Assembly: GCF_003855155.1 (NCBI RefSeq)
Contig: NZ_CP034073.1
Coordinates: forward strand, 2,170,001-2,234,000
From: Shewanella psychromarinicola
GTDB taxonomy: Bacteria; Pseudomonadota; Gammaproteobacteria; Enterobacterales; Shewanellaceae
Reading direction: 5' to 3'
DNA: 64,000 nt
The first letter of the stretch is position 1. Every line of letters begins with the position of its first letter. The position numbers and the translations under genes are program-made. A model generated the notes under the pieces. It had not been told where the DNA came from, made no database searches, and saw only the letters and a list, made by a program, of their open reading frames with translations. Of the stretch, positions 36,275-45,589 are shown piece after piece.

Positions 36275-36505
36275 TTATTGACTACTATTACTCAGCACAT
36301 TATTGGTAGAACGGGTAAAATTTGTATATGCACTGGTGTTTGGTACTGAAGGATTTTTAGCAACCCACAACACTTGTCCATGACGATTAATGCATATTAA
36401 CTGTTGAGCTGGCATATTGTTCGGGAACACTATGTAATCAAAAATGTCGACAATATTATTTTCAGCTTCCGATACCAATAAAACTGCGTAAGGCAATTCA
36501 AACAC
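36275..36505 (-). CDS. Hypothetical protein, 76 aa, possibly 5'-truncated
   Basis: Starts at a GTG (MFELPYAVLLVSEAEN). The reading frame continues upstream for 14 codons (reading IEIVNNTKTVVIE) with no standard start before a TAA. It has the strand-rich pattern of a small beta protein seen in many gammaproteobacteria (LICINRHGQVLWVAKNPS), and either uses the GTG or has lost its start. The function is unknown. Confidence 0.5.
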   Translation of the reverse strand: MFELPYAVLLVSEAENNIVDIFDYIVFPNNMPAQQLICINRHGQVLWVAKNPSVPNTSAYTNFTRSTNNVLSNSSQ

Positions 36506-36801
36506 TTCAATAACAACCGTTTTTGTGTTGTTAACGATTTCAATTACTTATAGCATCTAAGGCTTATTGCACGGCTTGCCTGATAATATCCGACATGTAA
36601 GTTATTGATTTATATCATCCTATCTTAGCTTCAATTACCTGCAATCAGTTCACCTTGATGTCGTAGTCGTTTAGGCATACATTTTTTGTGTACGTCCAAC
36701 TAAGCTTTTGAACTACATAAGACAGCCATTAAACGTTAATAGATTGTAAATATCAAGAGTGATATCCGTAAGGTATTAATATCTAAAGTCATATCACATG
36801 T
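36506..36801. other. Gene-free AT-rich stretch
   Basis: Nothing convincing on either strand apart from the terminator of the M24 peptidase at its right edge. Confidence 0.5.
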
Positions 36802-36841
36802 ATAAAAAAGGCTTAGGTCAAATTACTTGTCCTAAGCCTTT
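36802..36841 (-). terminator. Terminator of the M24 peptidase
   Basis: The 11-bp arms aaaggcttagg / cctaagccttt have a 13-nt loop. On the minus strand the stem ends in a T-run (TTTTTTATA). Confidence 0.88.
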
Positions 36842-36879
36842 GGTTATCGGTTATTGATGTTGGCGGTAGCGATAAAAGC

Positions 36880-38667
36880 TTACATGGCGATGGTGACTTT
36901 ATTGAGCCACGCTAGCGCGTCGCCTTGCATCAGTGGTGCTAAGGTATTACGTACTTTTTGCTGATATTGATTAAACCAATTCACTTCAAATTCAGTTAAT
37001 AACGACTTATCGACTAAACGTGCATCCATTGGAATATGGGTTAATACGTCAAACTCGTACATTTCACGCTCTGCACCGGCTAGGGCTTGGCAATGCTGCA
37101 CGGTGACGAGGTTTTCGATGCGAATACCAAAACCATCGGCGCGGTAATAACCTGGTTCATTCGACAATACCATTCCCGGCAGTAAAGCCACGGCGTTGAC
37201 GTTTTTACCAATGCGCTGTGGGCCTTCATGAACACTTAAAAAGTGACCGACACCATGGCCTGTACCATGGTCATAATCAAAACCGTGTTGCCATAAATGC
37301 TGGCGTGCAAAGGCATCAAGCTGCTGACCCGACGTGCCTTTAGGGAAGCGGGCCGTATCTAAGGCAATATGGCCTTTTAATACTAATGTGACCATTTTTC
37401 TCTGCTCATCTGTCACCTTGCCAATGGCGATGGTGCGGGTGACATCGGTAGTACCGTCAAGGTACTGGGCGCCAGAATCGACCAAGTAAATGCTGTCCAT
37501 GGTCATGGTGCTTGGGGTGCCATTATTGTGGTTGTAATGGCACATGGCGGCATTGGCGCCAGTGGCTGAAATAGTGTCAAAGCTTGGCTCACGGTACAGC
37601 GGGTCTTGCAATCTAAAGCTTTCTAACTTGTCAGCCAGTTGTGCTTCATCATGCATAATGTGTTGTGCAACTTGATTGTCTAACCAAGCTAAAAAGCAGC
37701 TTACGGCTGCGCCATCACGAATATGACTCGCCCGCATACCGGCTAATTCGGCAGCATTTTTTTGTGCTTTAGGTAATGCAACAGGATCAAGTCCTGCAAT
37801 CAGCTTAGCACCGACTTTTTGTGCCAGTAACTGCGAGTATGCGTTGGCAGAATGTGGGTCGGCTAATAGCTTCACCCCATTCATTTGGGCTAATACCCTT
37901 GCCAGTTCCGCTTCATCTTTAAAACTAACACCTGCACCTACGTGATCTTCAATGTTTTGCGGTACTTTGGCTAAATCGGTAAAAAAGGTCATGTCGCCAT
38001 TGGCTGATAATAACCCGCAGCCAAGGATCACTGGGAAGCGGGGCACGTCGTTACCACGGATATTGAGTAACCAACAACATGAATCTAATGCCGCGATAAG
38101 GGCGACATCTGCGCCTTGTTTTTTCACCAGCTGGCCAATTTGTTGGCGCTTCTCGATGCTATTGCGTCCAGCGCCTTGATGACTAAATAAAGTCATGATG
38201 GATGCTGATAACGCCGGGCGATCTAACCAACTCACATCAATCGGATTGTCATCAACTTCAACTAAATTAATGTGGGCTTTATCAAATTGCGCTTTGGTTT
38301 GTTGATACCAAGCCAGCGTATGTAAGCGACTGTCGATGCCGACGCTAGCGCCAGCAGGTAAGGTGTCGATTAACCAGTCAATTTTGGGATCGTCATGCAG
38401 GCTTAAATACTCAAATAGGTTGCCATCCACTTGTTGGCGTACTTGCACAGTGTAACGTCCGTCGGTAAATATTGCCGCGCGGTCTTTTAGCACTATGGCC
38501 ATGCCTGCAGAACCGGTAAAGCCAGTGGCCCACTGTAAGCGCTCATTACGTGCAGGCACGTATTCTCCTAAATACTCGTCGGCGCGGGGAATAATAAAGG
38601 CATCGATTTGATTAACTTCAAGCTGCTGACGAATGGCGCTAAGGCGCTTAGCAATGATATTGGTCAT
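36880..38667 (-). CDS. Aminopeptidase P-family (M24B) Xaa-Pro peptidase
   Basis: Cytosolic metallopeptidase of 595 aa, the long three-domain form that resembles eukaryotic XPNPEP1. Two creatinase-like N-terminal domains (about 1-300, with FIIPRADEYLGEYVP and FTDGRYTVQV) precede the pita-bread catalytic domain. The metal ligands are visible in VDSGAQYLDGTTDVTRT, GTGHGVGHFLSVHEGP and SNEPGYYRADGFGIRIEN. A C-terminal extension follows. It is divergent from a second M24 protein. Confidence 0.93.
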   Translation of the reverse strand: MTNIIAKRLSAIRQQLEVNQIDAFIIPRADEYLGEYVPARNERLQWATGFTGSAGMAIVLKDRAAIFTDGRYTVQVRQQVDGNLFEYLSLHDDPKIDWLIDTLPAGASVGIDSRLHTLAWYQQTKAQFDKAHINLVEVDDNPIDVSWLDRPALSASIMTLFSHQGAGRNSIEKRQQIGQLVKKQGADVALIAALDSCCWLLNIRGNDVPRFPVILGCGLLSANGDMTFFTDLAKVPQNIEDHVGAGVSFKDEAELARVLAQMNGVKLLADPHSANAYSQLLAQKVGAKLIAGLDPVALPKAQKNAAELAGMRASHIRDGAAVSCFLAWLDNQVAQHIMHDEAQLADKLESFRLQDPLYREPSFDTISATGANAAMCHYNHNNGTPSTMTMDSIYLVDSGAQYLDGTTDVTRTIAIGKVTDEQRKMVTLVLKGHIALDTARFPKGTSGQQLDAFARQHLWQHGFDYDHGTGHGVGHFLSVHEGPQRIGKNVNAVALLPGMVLSNEPGYYRADGFGIRIENLVTVQHCQALAGAEREMYEFDVLTHIPMDARLVDKSLLTEFEVNWFNQYQQKVRNTLAPLMQGDALAWLNKVTIAM

Positions 38668-38960
38668 GGTTTCTCCGTTGGAGGCGGCTGATGAACTCAG
38701 CTCTGTAGAATGAATAACGATTATCGCAAGTGTGGCAGTAAACTGGCAAGTGAAGTCGCCGACATTATGTTTAGCTAGCAGACTAAAATTGTAACCTTAT
38801 ATTGTATAAGATGGTAACAAAACGATGCAGACGGTATCGTTGGCTATGTTGATTATCTGGCATATTTAAATAAGGTAAGACGATACGTTATAAGCAATCT
38901 ACTGTTAATCTGGTAACAAAAACGATAACAAAAACGATAACAATAACCAAAGGAAATCCT

Positions 38961-40175
38961 ATGACAATGGGTGTCGGCGGCGCAAGCCCACAACAAGCAT
39001 TAGCCACATTAGCCAATATGACCGATGGCATGGCGGCGATAAGTGATGATGAGTTTACCCAACGTATTCAATATGCTCAGCGATTAATGACACAGCATGG
39101 CTTGGATGCTATTTATGTTAATGCGGGCACTAATTTGTACTATTTTACCGGTACATCGTGGTTTGCGAGTGAGCGTATGGTGGGAGCGATTATTCCAGCC
39201 GTTGGTGAGGTGCAGTATATTGCCCCCGCTTTTGAACTCGATACCTTACAGGGGTACATGATCATTAAAGGTCGAGTAAATACTTGGCATGAAGATGAAA
39301 GCCCATTCCAGCTATTTGCCGATGTGTTAGTTAACATGGGCATTAACCAAGCAAAAATCGGTATTGATGAGTCAACCGCCTTTTTTATTAGCGATGGCAT
39401 GGCTCAAGCTGCGCCTCAGCAACGGTTTGTGAGTGCAACAAGTGTGACGGCGGGTTGTCGGATGATTAAGTCGGTTGATGAAATTGCCTTAATGCAGCGG
39501 GCTAAGGACATGACCCTTGAAGTGCATAAAGCGACGGCCAGTATATTACGTGAGGGCATCACCACCGCTGAAGTTGAAGACTTTATTAATCAAGCTCATT
39601 ATGCTGTGGGTGCCGTAAAAGGCTCGTATTTTTGCATCGTATTATTCGGTGAAGATACCGCTTATCCCCATGGGGTTAAATCGCCTAAGGCGCTAGCATT
39701 AAATGACACTGTATTAATTGATACGGGTTGCCAGTTACAGGGTTATAACTCTGATATTACTCGCACTTATGTGTTTGGTGAAGCCAATGATCGCCAACGT
39801 CAATTATGGCAACTTGAGCAAGATGCGCAAATTGCGGCATTTGATGCGGCGCAAATTGGCACATCTTGTAGCGATGTGGACGCAGCCGCTCGTACAGTGC
39901 TAGAAGCGGCTGGCTTTGGTCCAGATTATAAGCTGCCGGGTTTACCTCATCGTACCGGCCATGGCATAGGTTTAGACATTCATGAATGGCCATACTTGGT
40001 TCGCAATGATATTACGCCGTTAGCCGTTGGCATGTGTTTTAGCAACGAGCCAATGATATGTGTGCCAGGCGAGTTTGGTATCCGTCATGAAGATCATTTC
40101 TACATGACAGCCCAAGGGCCAAAATGGTTTACAGCGCCCGCAAAATCGATTGACGATCCGTTTTACCTAGCATGA
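38961..40175 (+). CDS. M24-family Xaa-Pro peptidase-like protein
   Basis: 404-aa two-domain pita-bread protein. The N-terminal creatinase-like domain is at about 28-165. The catalytic domain has all five metal ligands: LIDTGCQLQGYNSDITRTY, HRTGHGIGLDIHEWPY, FSNEPMICVPGEFGIRHEDHF. It is closest in layout to prolidase and ectoine-hydrolase (DoeA)-like M24 proteins; no ectoine genes are nearby, so a prolidase-type role is more likely. AAAGGAAATCCT precedes the ATG. Confidence 0.9.
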   Translation: MTMGVGGASPQQALATLANMTDGMAAISDDEFTQRIQYAQRLMTQHGLDAIYVNAGTNLYYFTGTSWFASERMVGAIIPAVGEVQYIAPAFELDTLQGYMIIKGRVNTWHEDESPFQLFADVLVNMGINQAKIGIDESTAFFISDGMAQAAPQQRFVSATSVTAGCRMIKSVDEIALMQRAKDMTLEVHKATASILREGITTAEVEDFINQAHYAVGAVKGSYFCIVLFGEDTAYPHGVKSPKALALNDTVLIDTGCQLQGYNSDITRTYVFGEANDRQRQLWQLEQDAQIAAFDAAQIGTSCSDVDAAARTVLEAAGFGPDYKLPGLPHRTGHGIGLDIHEWPYLVRNDITPLAVGMCFSNEPMICVPGEFGIRHEDHFYMTAQGPKWFTAPAKSIDDPFYLA

Positions 40176-40230
40176 TAGTCAAATGGTGATGGGGTAAAGA
40201 CTCATTTGCCAATAACCAAGAGCCAATAGC

Positions 40231-40256
40231 AAAAAGCCTCCACAAGGAGGCTTTTT
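40231..40256. terminator. Bidirectional terminator between M24 peptidase and FKBP genes
   Basis: aaaaagcctcc / ggaggcttttt, with 11-bp perfect arms and a 4-nt loop, and A and T tracts on both sides. Confidence 0.95.
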
Positions 40257-40288
40257 CATTTTCAGATTAAACTGATATTCATTGCTGA

Positions 40289-40759
40289 TTAGTTAATCTC
40301 AAATAACTCGACATCGAAAATGAGCACTGCGCCACCTTCAATTTTTCCAGTGGAGCGATTACCGTAAGCCAATTGGCTTGGAATATAAAAACGGAATTTG
40401 TCGCCAATACTCATTAATTGTACGCCTTCAGTCCAACCTTTAATCACTTGATTTAAACCAAAGCTGATGGTTTCGCCGCGATCGACAGAGCTGTCAAATA
40501 CAGTGCCATCGATTAGCGTACCGTGATAATGCACGGTCACTTTACTTTTTGCGCTTGGATGATCAGTGTTTTCGCTTTTAACGAGCACTTCATATTGTAA
40601 GCCAGATAAGGTTTGCGTGACGCCTTCGCGTTGGGCATTTTCAGCTAAAAAAATCTTACCTTTCTCAATATTCTCTTTGGCGGCTTTTTGATTGTTCGAT
40701 TGAGTGAAAAAATAAAAAATAACGCCCGCAATGACCACAATGGCCAAAATCATACGCAT
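40289..40759 (-). CDS. FKBP-type peptidyl-prolyl cis-trans isomerase
   Basis: 156 aa with an N-terminal signal-anchor (about 1-18, MILAIVVIAGVIFYFFT), a short helical linker and one FKBP domain. Key parts are VTVHYHGTLIDGTVFDSS, FGLNQVIKGWTEGVQLM and FRFYIPSQLAYG. The domain faces the periplasm if the anchor is a standard signal anchor. The length is close to FklB/FkpA catalytic modules, but without the FkpA dimerisation domain. Confidence 0.92.
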   Translation of the reverse strand: MRMILAIVVIAGVIFYFFTQSNNQKAAKENIEKGKIFLAENAQREGVTQTLSGLQYEVLVKSENTDHPSAKSKVTVHYHGTLIDGTVFDSSVDRGETISFGLNQVIKGWTEGVQLMSIGDKFRFYIPSQLAYGNRSTGKIEGGAVLIFDVELFEIN

Positions 40760-40863
40760 AGTTGCTCTCGAATGGTTAGTAATTGGGCGACTAGTTTAGC
40801 GTAAAAAGTGATGGGCTAATACTTATCACCTCGTTTAAAGAGATAATTGAACCAATAAGTTAA

Positions 40864-41214
40864 TTAACGATACCCATCAAATAGCGGCTGCCATTGCTGG
40901 TAACACAATAAACTAACCCCGACTGAGTTGAGTACTATGCAACACCACAATAGCCGTTTAAAAGATGATTTTTGGGTTTTATGGCGTAAGTGATACTGGC
41001 CAAGTAGTGCTGCCGGCCAGCCTCCAATCAAAGCAAAAAATTGTAAGGTGCTTTCTTTTATGCGCCACTGGCCCTGCTTAGCGGCCGATTTGTCACGGTA
41101 ATACAAACCAAATGTGATCACATTAATTAATCCATAAATACCTGCCAACCAGGGTTGGACGGCGCCAAAAATGGCGCCGATTAACAGCAACATCAACCAA
41201 GCAAATTTATTCAT
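40864..41214 (-). CDS. DUF1294 membrane protein
   Basis: 116 aa with three to four hydrophobic segments. The DUF1294 pattern is clear: NVITFGLYYRDKSAAKQGQWRI, then LIGGWPAALLGQYHLRHKTQK and SFKRLLW. Relatives are often fused to a cold-shock domain, but this one is the bare module. The function is unknown. It starts 26 bp after the stop of the 467-aa gene at 41241, so the two may be cotranscribed. Confidence 0.85.
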   Translation of the reverse strand: MNKFAWLMLLLIGAIFGAVQPWLAGIYGLINVITFGLYYRDKSAAKQGQWRIKESTLQFFALIGGWPAALLGQYHLRHKTQKSSFKRLLWCCIVLNSVGVSLLCYQQWQPLFDGYR

Positions 41215-41240
41215 TCTAATATCAGTCCAGGGGGATTAAT

Positions 41241-42644
41241 TCAGTCTAGGTAGCTTATTTCAAATTCAACCAAAGGGGCATTATCTTGCTCCGATTCAAA
41301 TATGGCTTCAATAGTGTAATTATCCCCATCGATATTGACCGAATCATAGTTGTCTTCTGCATCGGGATAATGCGCCATAAATTCACTTTTAGTTTGCGGT
41401 AAATTTAGCGCTACTGCTGCTTGGGCAAATGTGCCTTGGGTATATTTTTCTGTCGTTAGGGCTGATGTGAGTTTGACTCGAGTGATCACTTCATTGGCTT
41501 GTTTGACCAAGATAAAACTCGATAACATAAACCACTGTTTATCTTGGGTTAGGTTAAAGCTGTTTTGCTGATTGTTATTGATATAACGCGCTGCAGAGCG
41601 GTCTGCTAAGGTGGCATTTTTACCGCTTACCACATTGGAAAAACCTTGAGTATCGATAGGGCTGAACTGAAGTTGAGCAATCGGTTGAGTGAAATGATTA
41701 CTATGGAGAGTAAATTGAGTCAATTCAGTGTTAACGGGTTTTGTTGCATTGGGTTTGTAGTCAGCAAAATCCATTATTAAGGTGTTGTTTTGATGCTTAA
41801 TGGCGTATTGATGCGAATTGATTTTTACCGCTTTGTGATCGCTCTGGGTTAACACATCGGCTAATTCATCTCTTATATTAATCTTGCCGAACAAGGTCCA
41901 AGGATTATCGTCGAAATTATCATTGAAACTGATCCAATTTTTACCATATGCGCTCAGTAGCGCGGTCGTTGAACTGGCAAATTCCACTTTATCATTAATC
42001 AAAATAAACCACAGATTACGGCCATATAACCAAGCTGACTGATTTTTTTCAAGCGACAGCTGTACACTTGCCGGACCAAGAGTGCTAAACAGTACTTGGC
42101 TTGATGCGCTCATGGGAATACCGTAAATATGTGTGAATGACACATCGGCTTGGGGCTTTTTAACCGCTTTTGCCAGAGAGGCTAACGATTCTTCTGCTGT
42201 TTCGCTAACTTGCCAGTTGAAGGTCGTCACCGTCAGCTTTTTACCTAAGTGATTATAGGGCGTTGGTGTGGCAGATAATGATCGATCATCAGTACAAAAC
42301 GTGACTAAGTCGGCTTGGTATTCAATTACCCTTTTGTAGTCACTGGTGTGACTGCTTTTAGTGATAGTGGTTTTATTCAACGCCATCAACATGATGGCGT
42401 CAGCATGTTGTTGTTTTGCTGCTCGCTGCAATTTGAACATACTGGTGTCGAACATACTCAGTTCTATTTGTTGATCGGTTTGGCTTTGAAAATCCTCAGT
42501 CAGATAAACGTCTCTTACTGCAAGCTGATTGATAATGGTTGGGCTGCAATTAGGCTTAAAATCTAAAATAGGCGGTAATGTCTCTGCGGCAATGGCACTC
42601 ATACTGATGAGATTAATCAATATGGCACAGTATTTTAGTTGCAT
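41241..42644 (-). CDS. Hypothetical periplasmic protein, 467 aa
   Basis: Signal peptide LINLISMSAIAAETLPP, then a mature protein rich in Asn, Thr and Gln. No family is recognised. Short elements such as GIPMSASSQVLFSTLG and WLYGRNLWFILINDKVEF are consistent with beta-rich structure. It lies between DUF418 and DUF1294 genes on the same strand, 41 bp after the DUF418 stop. An envelope role is likely from the signal peptide only. Confidence 0.75.
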   Translation of the reverse strand: MQLKYCAILINLISMSAIAAETLPPILDFKPNCSPTIINQLAVRDVYLTEDFQSQTDQQIELSMFDTSMFKLQRAAKQQHADAIMLMALNKTTITKSSHTSDYKRVIEYQADLVTFCTDDRSLSATPTPYNHLGKKLTVTTFNWQVSETAEESLASLAKAVKKPQADVSFTHIYGIPMSASSQVLFSTLGPASVQLSLEKNQSAWLYGRNLWFILINDKVEFASSTTALLSAYGKNWISFNDNFDDNPWTLFGKINIRDELADVLTQSDHKAVKINSHQYAIKHQNNTLIMDFADYKPNATKPVNTELTQFTLHSNHFTQPIAQLQFSPIDTQGFSNVVSGKNATLADRSAARYINNNQQNSFNLTQDKQWFMLSSFILVKQANEVITRVKLTSALTTEKYTQGTFAQAAVALNLPQTKSEFMAHYPDAEDNYDSVNIDGDNYTIEAIFESEQDNAPLVEFEISYLD

Positions 42645-42685
42645 GTATTCTTCCTTGAGTGGTTATGATCCTAAGCTGAGATTGA

Positions 42686-43837
42686 TTAACTTGTGCGGGA
42701 GACTAAGACGCGCCAAAGTTTTTCTAACGGACCTTGATTGAATTTGCGTAAATAGACATCGGCTAATAGCAACTGTAACACACTGTAAATAATGGCAATG
42801 GAGAGATAACCTATCCTGTCTAGTGAGTACAACCAGTCTGGTGCAATATAACGTAATAATAAAATACCAACAATAGACTGGAGAATGTACAAACTAAATG
42901 CCATTCGGCCGGCATTTTGCAGAAGTGTTAGTCTGTGGGGGGCATTTTGACAAAATTTAACAATAATATGGATATAAATTAATGCCGTCGCAATAGCGCT
43001 GAACCATAATAATAGGTCTGACATCGCTTCCCACCTCGGATTGCCGCTGAGACTGAATAGCGAATCTAATGATGACAATATGATGGCCCAAAATACGCAT
43101 TGCCACAGGGTTTTTTTCTCTAATCCATTGGTAAAAATGTTGCGTTTATATAATGCCATCCCCAATAACATTAGACCTGCGATATACCACATTAGGGTTA
43201 ACGGAATAACCGCTAACATGTAAGCCAACATGGTTAAATGCAGAGTGAGTTGTTGCTTGTAGCTGCCTGTCCAAGCTGACAGTTGCTCGATGAAAAATGC
43301 TGAGTCGCGTATATAAACGTGCTCGTCAGGCATAAGTGAAATGAGCGCAATGGGGATCAATGATAACAAGATAAACCCTCTGGCTTTGCGCAGTAGCTCA
43401 TCAGCATTGAGATTGATGTAGCGAAAAGCCAATAACCCACTCACGCCATAAGACAATAATATATCTCCTGGGAAGATAACAATAGCGTGGATTACCCCAA
43501 AGACGATTAACCAATATAAGCGGGATTTTATCTGATTATTTTGGGATGGTGCCGCGACGGCAGATACCGGTCTCGCTTGCTGGCGTTGATATTGGATTAA
43601 TAATCCCACCCCAAAAAGCATGGCGAATAGGCTAAAGAAGCGTCCTTCTAAAAAAAAGTTGCTGAAAATGAGTATGGCTATATCTGTTGTAGGTTGAATT
43701 TCATGAGGAGCATAGCCCAAAAAGCTATTGCCCATAAAATAGATATTAAGGAAGAAAATACCTAATACGCCAACACCTCTGATTGCATCAAGATTGGCTA
43801 AACGTATTGATTGAATGGGAGAACCATGCTTATTCAT
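42686..43837 (-). CDS. DUF418 (YeiB-like) inner-membrane protein
   Basis: 383 aa with about 8-10 transmembrane segments. The N-terminal RLANLDAIRGVGVLGIFFLN and FLEGRFFSLFAMLFGVGL, and the C-terminal GRMAFSLYILQS with LLLADVYLRKFNQGPLEKLWR, are diagnostic for DUF418. The family is distantly related to membrane acyltransferases of the OafA type; its substrate is unknown. It is first of a likely three-gene minus-strand unit with the 467-aa and DUF1294 genes. Confidence 0.9.
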   Translation of the reverse strand: MNKHGSPIQSIRLANLDAIRGVGVLGIFFLNIYFMGNSFLGYAPHEIQPTTDIAILIFSNFFLEGRFFSLFAMLFGVGLLIQYQRQQARPVSAVAAPSQNNQIKSRLYWLIVFGVIHAIVIFPGDILLSYGVSGLLAFRYINLNADELLRKARGFILLSLIPIALISLMPDEHVYIRDSAFFIEQLSAWTGSYKQQLTLHLTMLAYMLAVIPLTLMWYIAGLMLLGMALYKRNIFTNGLEKKTLWQCVFWAIILSSLDSLFSLSGNPRWEAMSDLLLWFSAIATALIYIHIIVKFCQNAPHRLTLLQNAGRMAFSLYILQSIVGILLLRYIAPDWLYSLDRIGYLSIAIIYSVLQLLLADVYLRKFNQGPLEKLWRVLVSRTS

Positions 43838-43980
43838 GTTAGTTGTACTTAATCTCTGAATTCCTCTTACTATTAGCTGTTTATAAGCCCTCTTTATTAA
43901 ATAAAGATGCGCGACTAGAGATTAACAGCCAAACCTTGTAATGCCGCTAGAAAATATTGTTAAGTAGGGCAAAGCATCAT

Positions 43981-44024
43981 AAAAAAACCAAACGACCCGC
44001 TTTAATGCCGATCCCTTGGTTTTT
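43981..44024 (-). terminator. Terminator of the SPFH-domain gene
   Basis: The A/T-rich arms aaaaaaccaa and ttggtttttt enclose 24 nt. On the minus strand the stem ends in a T-run. It lies 16 bp after the SPFH stop. The loop is large, so efficiency is uncertain. Confidence 0.6.
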
Positions 44025-44039
44025 TTACAATAGAGATAT

Positions 44040-44927
44040 TTATTGGGTGGTTTGCACTTCAAGGAACGGGATTGTACCTGTCGGCAACATGGTGGTCGGC
44101 AATTTTCCATCCCAGCGTTCAGCTTTAGTCAATTCAACTAAATTTTGATTTTGCGCTAGCGCTTCTGCACGAATTTTAATGGCTGATGCTTCTGCGTTAC
44201 CTTTAATTCGGATACTTTCTGCTTCGGCAATGGCACGGGCCAGTTGCGAGTCTGCTTCAGCTTGCGCTTGAGTCACGGCAATTTGGGCACTCACGCGCTC
44301 TTTTTTAAGATTTTGTAATTGGGTTTGCACTTCTACTTCTGCGCGCATTCTGTCTTCTACCGATTTTTCGTAAGCATTGCTAAAGTCGATATTTTCAATT
44401 TGCACTGAGTTAATGGTCGCCGGGCCTTTAATCGATTGAGTAATGGCTTCGGTGACATCAATACCAAACTTGATCCGTTCTTGAACCGCAGAAATAGCGG
44501 TATATTTACCAAAAATATTCTCAATTTGAGTCGGCACTTGGCGGTCAAGTAAGCGCGATACCATTAAGTCTATGCTTTTAAATTTTGCATACACTTCTTC
44601 AACACGATCTGGCGGTATGCTGAATGTCACTGAGGCGCGTAAAGTTGCGGGTTGTTGATCGCGGCTATAAGCCTGTAAACCTTGGTAATTTGCTGTGTGA
44701 GTTTGAGTTGAAATTTTAACCACGGTATCCATAAGCGGAATTTTAAACCCAAGCCCTGGTTCTGCAGTATCGATAATTTTACCGTTACGTAGCACGACGC
44801 CACGTTCGCCCTGATCAACGGTATACCAGCTGCCATATAAGCTGATAAGCATTATTAGCAAAATAGCGATCGGAATAATTTTTCCTAGATGATTTTTGTT
44901 GGCTTGCGCCAGATCATTCTTTAACAT
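44040..44927 (-). CDS. SPFH/prohibitin-family membrane protein
   Basis: 295 aa with one N-terminal transmembrane anchor (about 17-38), an SPFH domain (about 40-215, with VDQGERGVVLRNGKI and EPGLGFKIP) and a coiled coil with Ala/Glu-rich repeats (AQAEADSQLARAIAEAESIR). Prohibitin/HflC-like proteins form membrane rings that organise proteases such as FtsH. There is no hflK partner here, so it is a stand-alone prohibitin homologue. It follows a hotdog-fold gene on the same strand. Confidence 0.9.
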   Translation of the reverse strand: MLKNDLAQANKNHLGKIIPIAILLIMLISLYGSWYTVDQGERGVVLRNGKIIDTAEPGLGFKIPLMDTVVKISTQTHTANYQGLQAYSRDQQPATLRASVTFSIPPDRVEEVYAKFKSIDLMVSRLLDRQVPTQIENIFGKYTAISAVQERIKFGIDVTEAITQSIKGPATINSVQIENIDFSNAYEKSVEDRMRAEVEVQTQLQNLKKERVSAQIAVTQAQAEADSQLARAIAEAESIRIKGNAEASAIKIRAEALAQNQNLVELTKAERWDGKLPTTMLPTGTIPFLEVQTTQ

Positions 44928-44963
44928 TATGCTTCCCTAGCAAAAGTGAATAAGGTGATTAAT

Positions 44964-45449
44964 TTACTTCGTTATTTTTTGAGGTTTCTCTGAAATCCAT
45001 AGCTTAATATGCCCTTGGACTACCACAACACCATTAGTATCATAGGCCTTTACGTCAACTAACATATCACCCACTTGCCATTGTTCTGATTTTACCTGTG
45101 CAACACATAAAATGTCGCTACCCGCTTTTGCGGTGTAATCAACGCTCATGCCCTTTGGGATCCAACGTAAATGAGCCGGGATCGATGCTTCTGCCATCGT
45201 GCCCATGGCCATTTCTAAGCCATTACAAATGGCTATTACATGCACGGTACCAATATGATTTTGGACTTTTTTGCGTTTTTTTATTAAACATTCGCAGCGG
45301 TTAACGCGTAAATCGCTTATGTAAGGGTGTACTGTGCCAAAATAGGGCGCCATCCGAGACACCATTTTAGAGAAAATATGCTTACCCAATGGATAAGCAG
45401 TGACTTTGTGGTATAGCGACATGACTTTATTGGGTTTTGTGTGGGTCAT
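44964..45449 (-). CDS. DUF4442 hotdog-fold (thioesterase-like) protein
   Basis: 161 aa of the DUF4442 family, a hotdog fold related to PaaI/YiiD thioesterases. Recognisable parts are HVIAICNGLEMAMGTMAEASIP, where the acidic residue of the hotdog helix lies, and WIPKGMSVDYTAKAGSD. An acyl-CoA or acyl-ACP substrate is likely but not identified. It is 36 bp upstream of the SPFH gene and divergent from popT. Confidence 0.8.
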   Translation of the reverse strand: MTHTKPNKVMSLYHKVTAYPLGKHIFSKMVSRMAPYFGTVHPYISDLRVNRCECLIKKRKKVQNHIGTVHVIAICNGLEMAMGTMAEASIPAHLRWIPKGMSVDYTAKAGSDILCVAQVKSEQWQVGDMLVDVKAYDTNGVVVVQGHIKLWISEKPQKITK

Positions 45450-45589
45450 AAATAAACTTTACTCGTTATTTTATCGGATGAGGTTAACATTGTTGTAACC
45501 TGTGGAAAAGCCCCGATCAATATTTTCCATCGCTCATTACACAGGGCACAGGTATAATTTACCGGTGTAGACACATTGAAGGATGAATT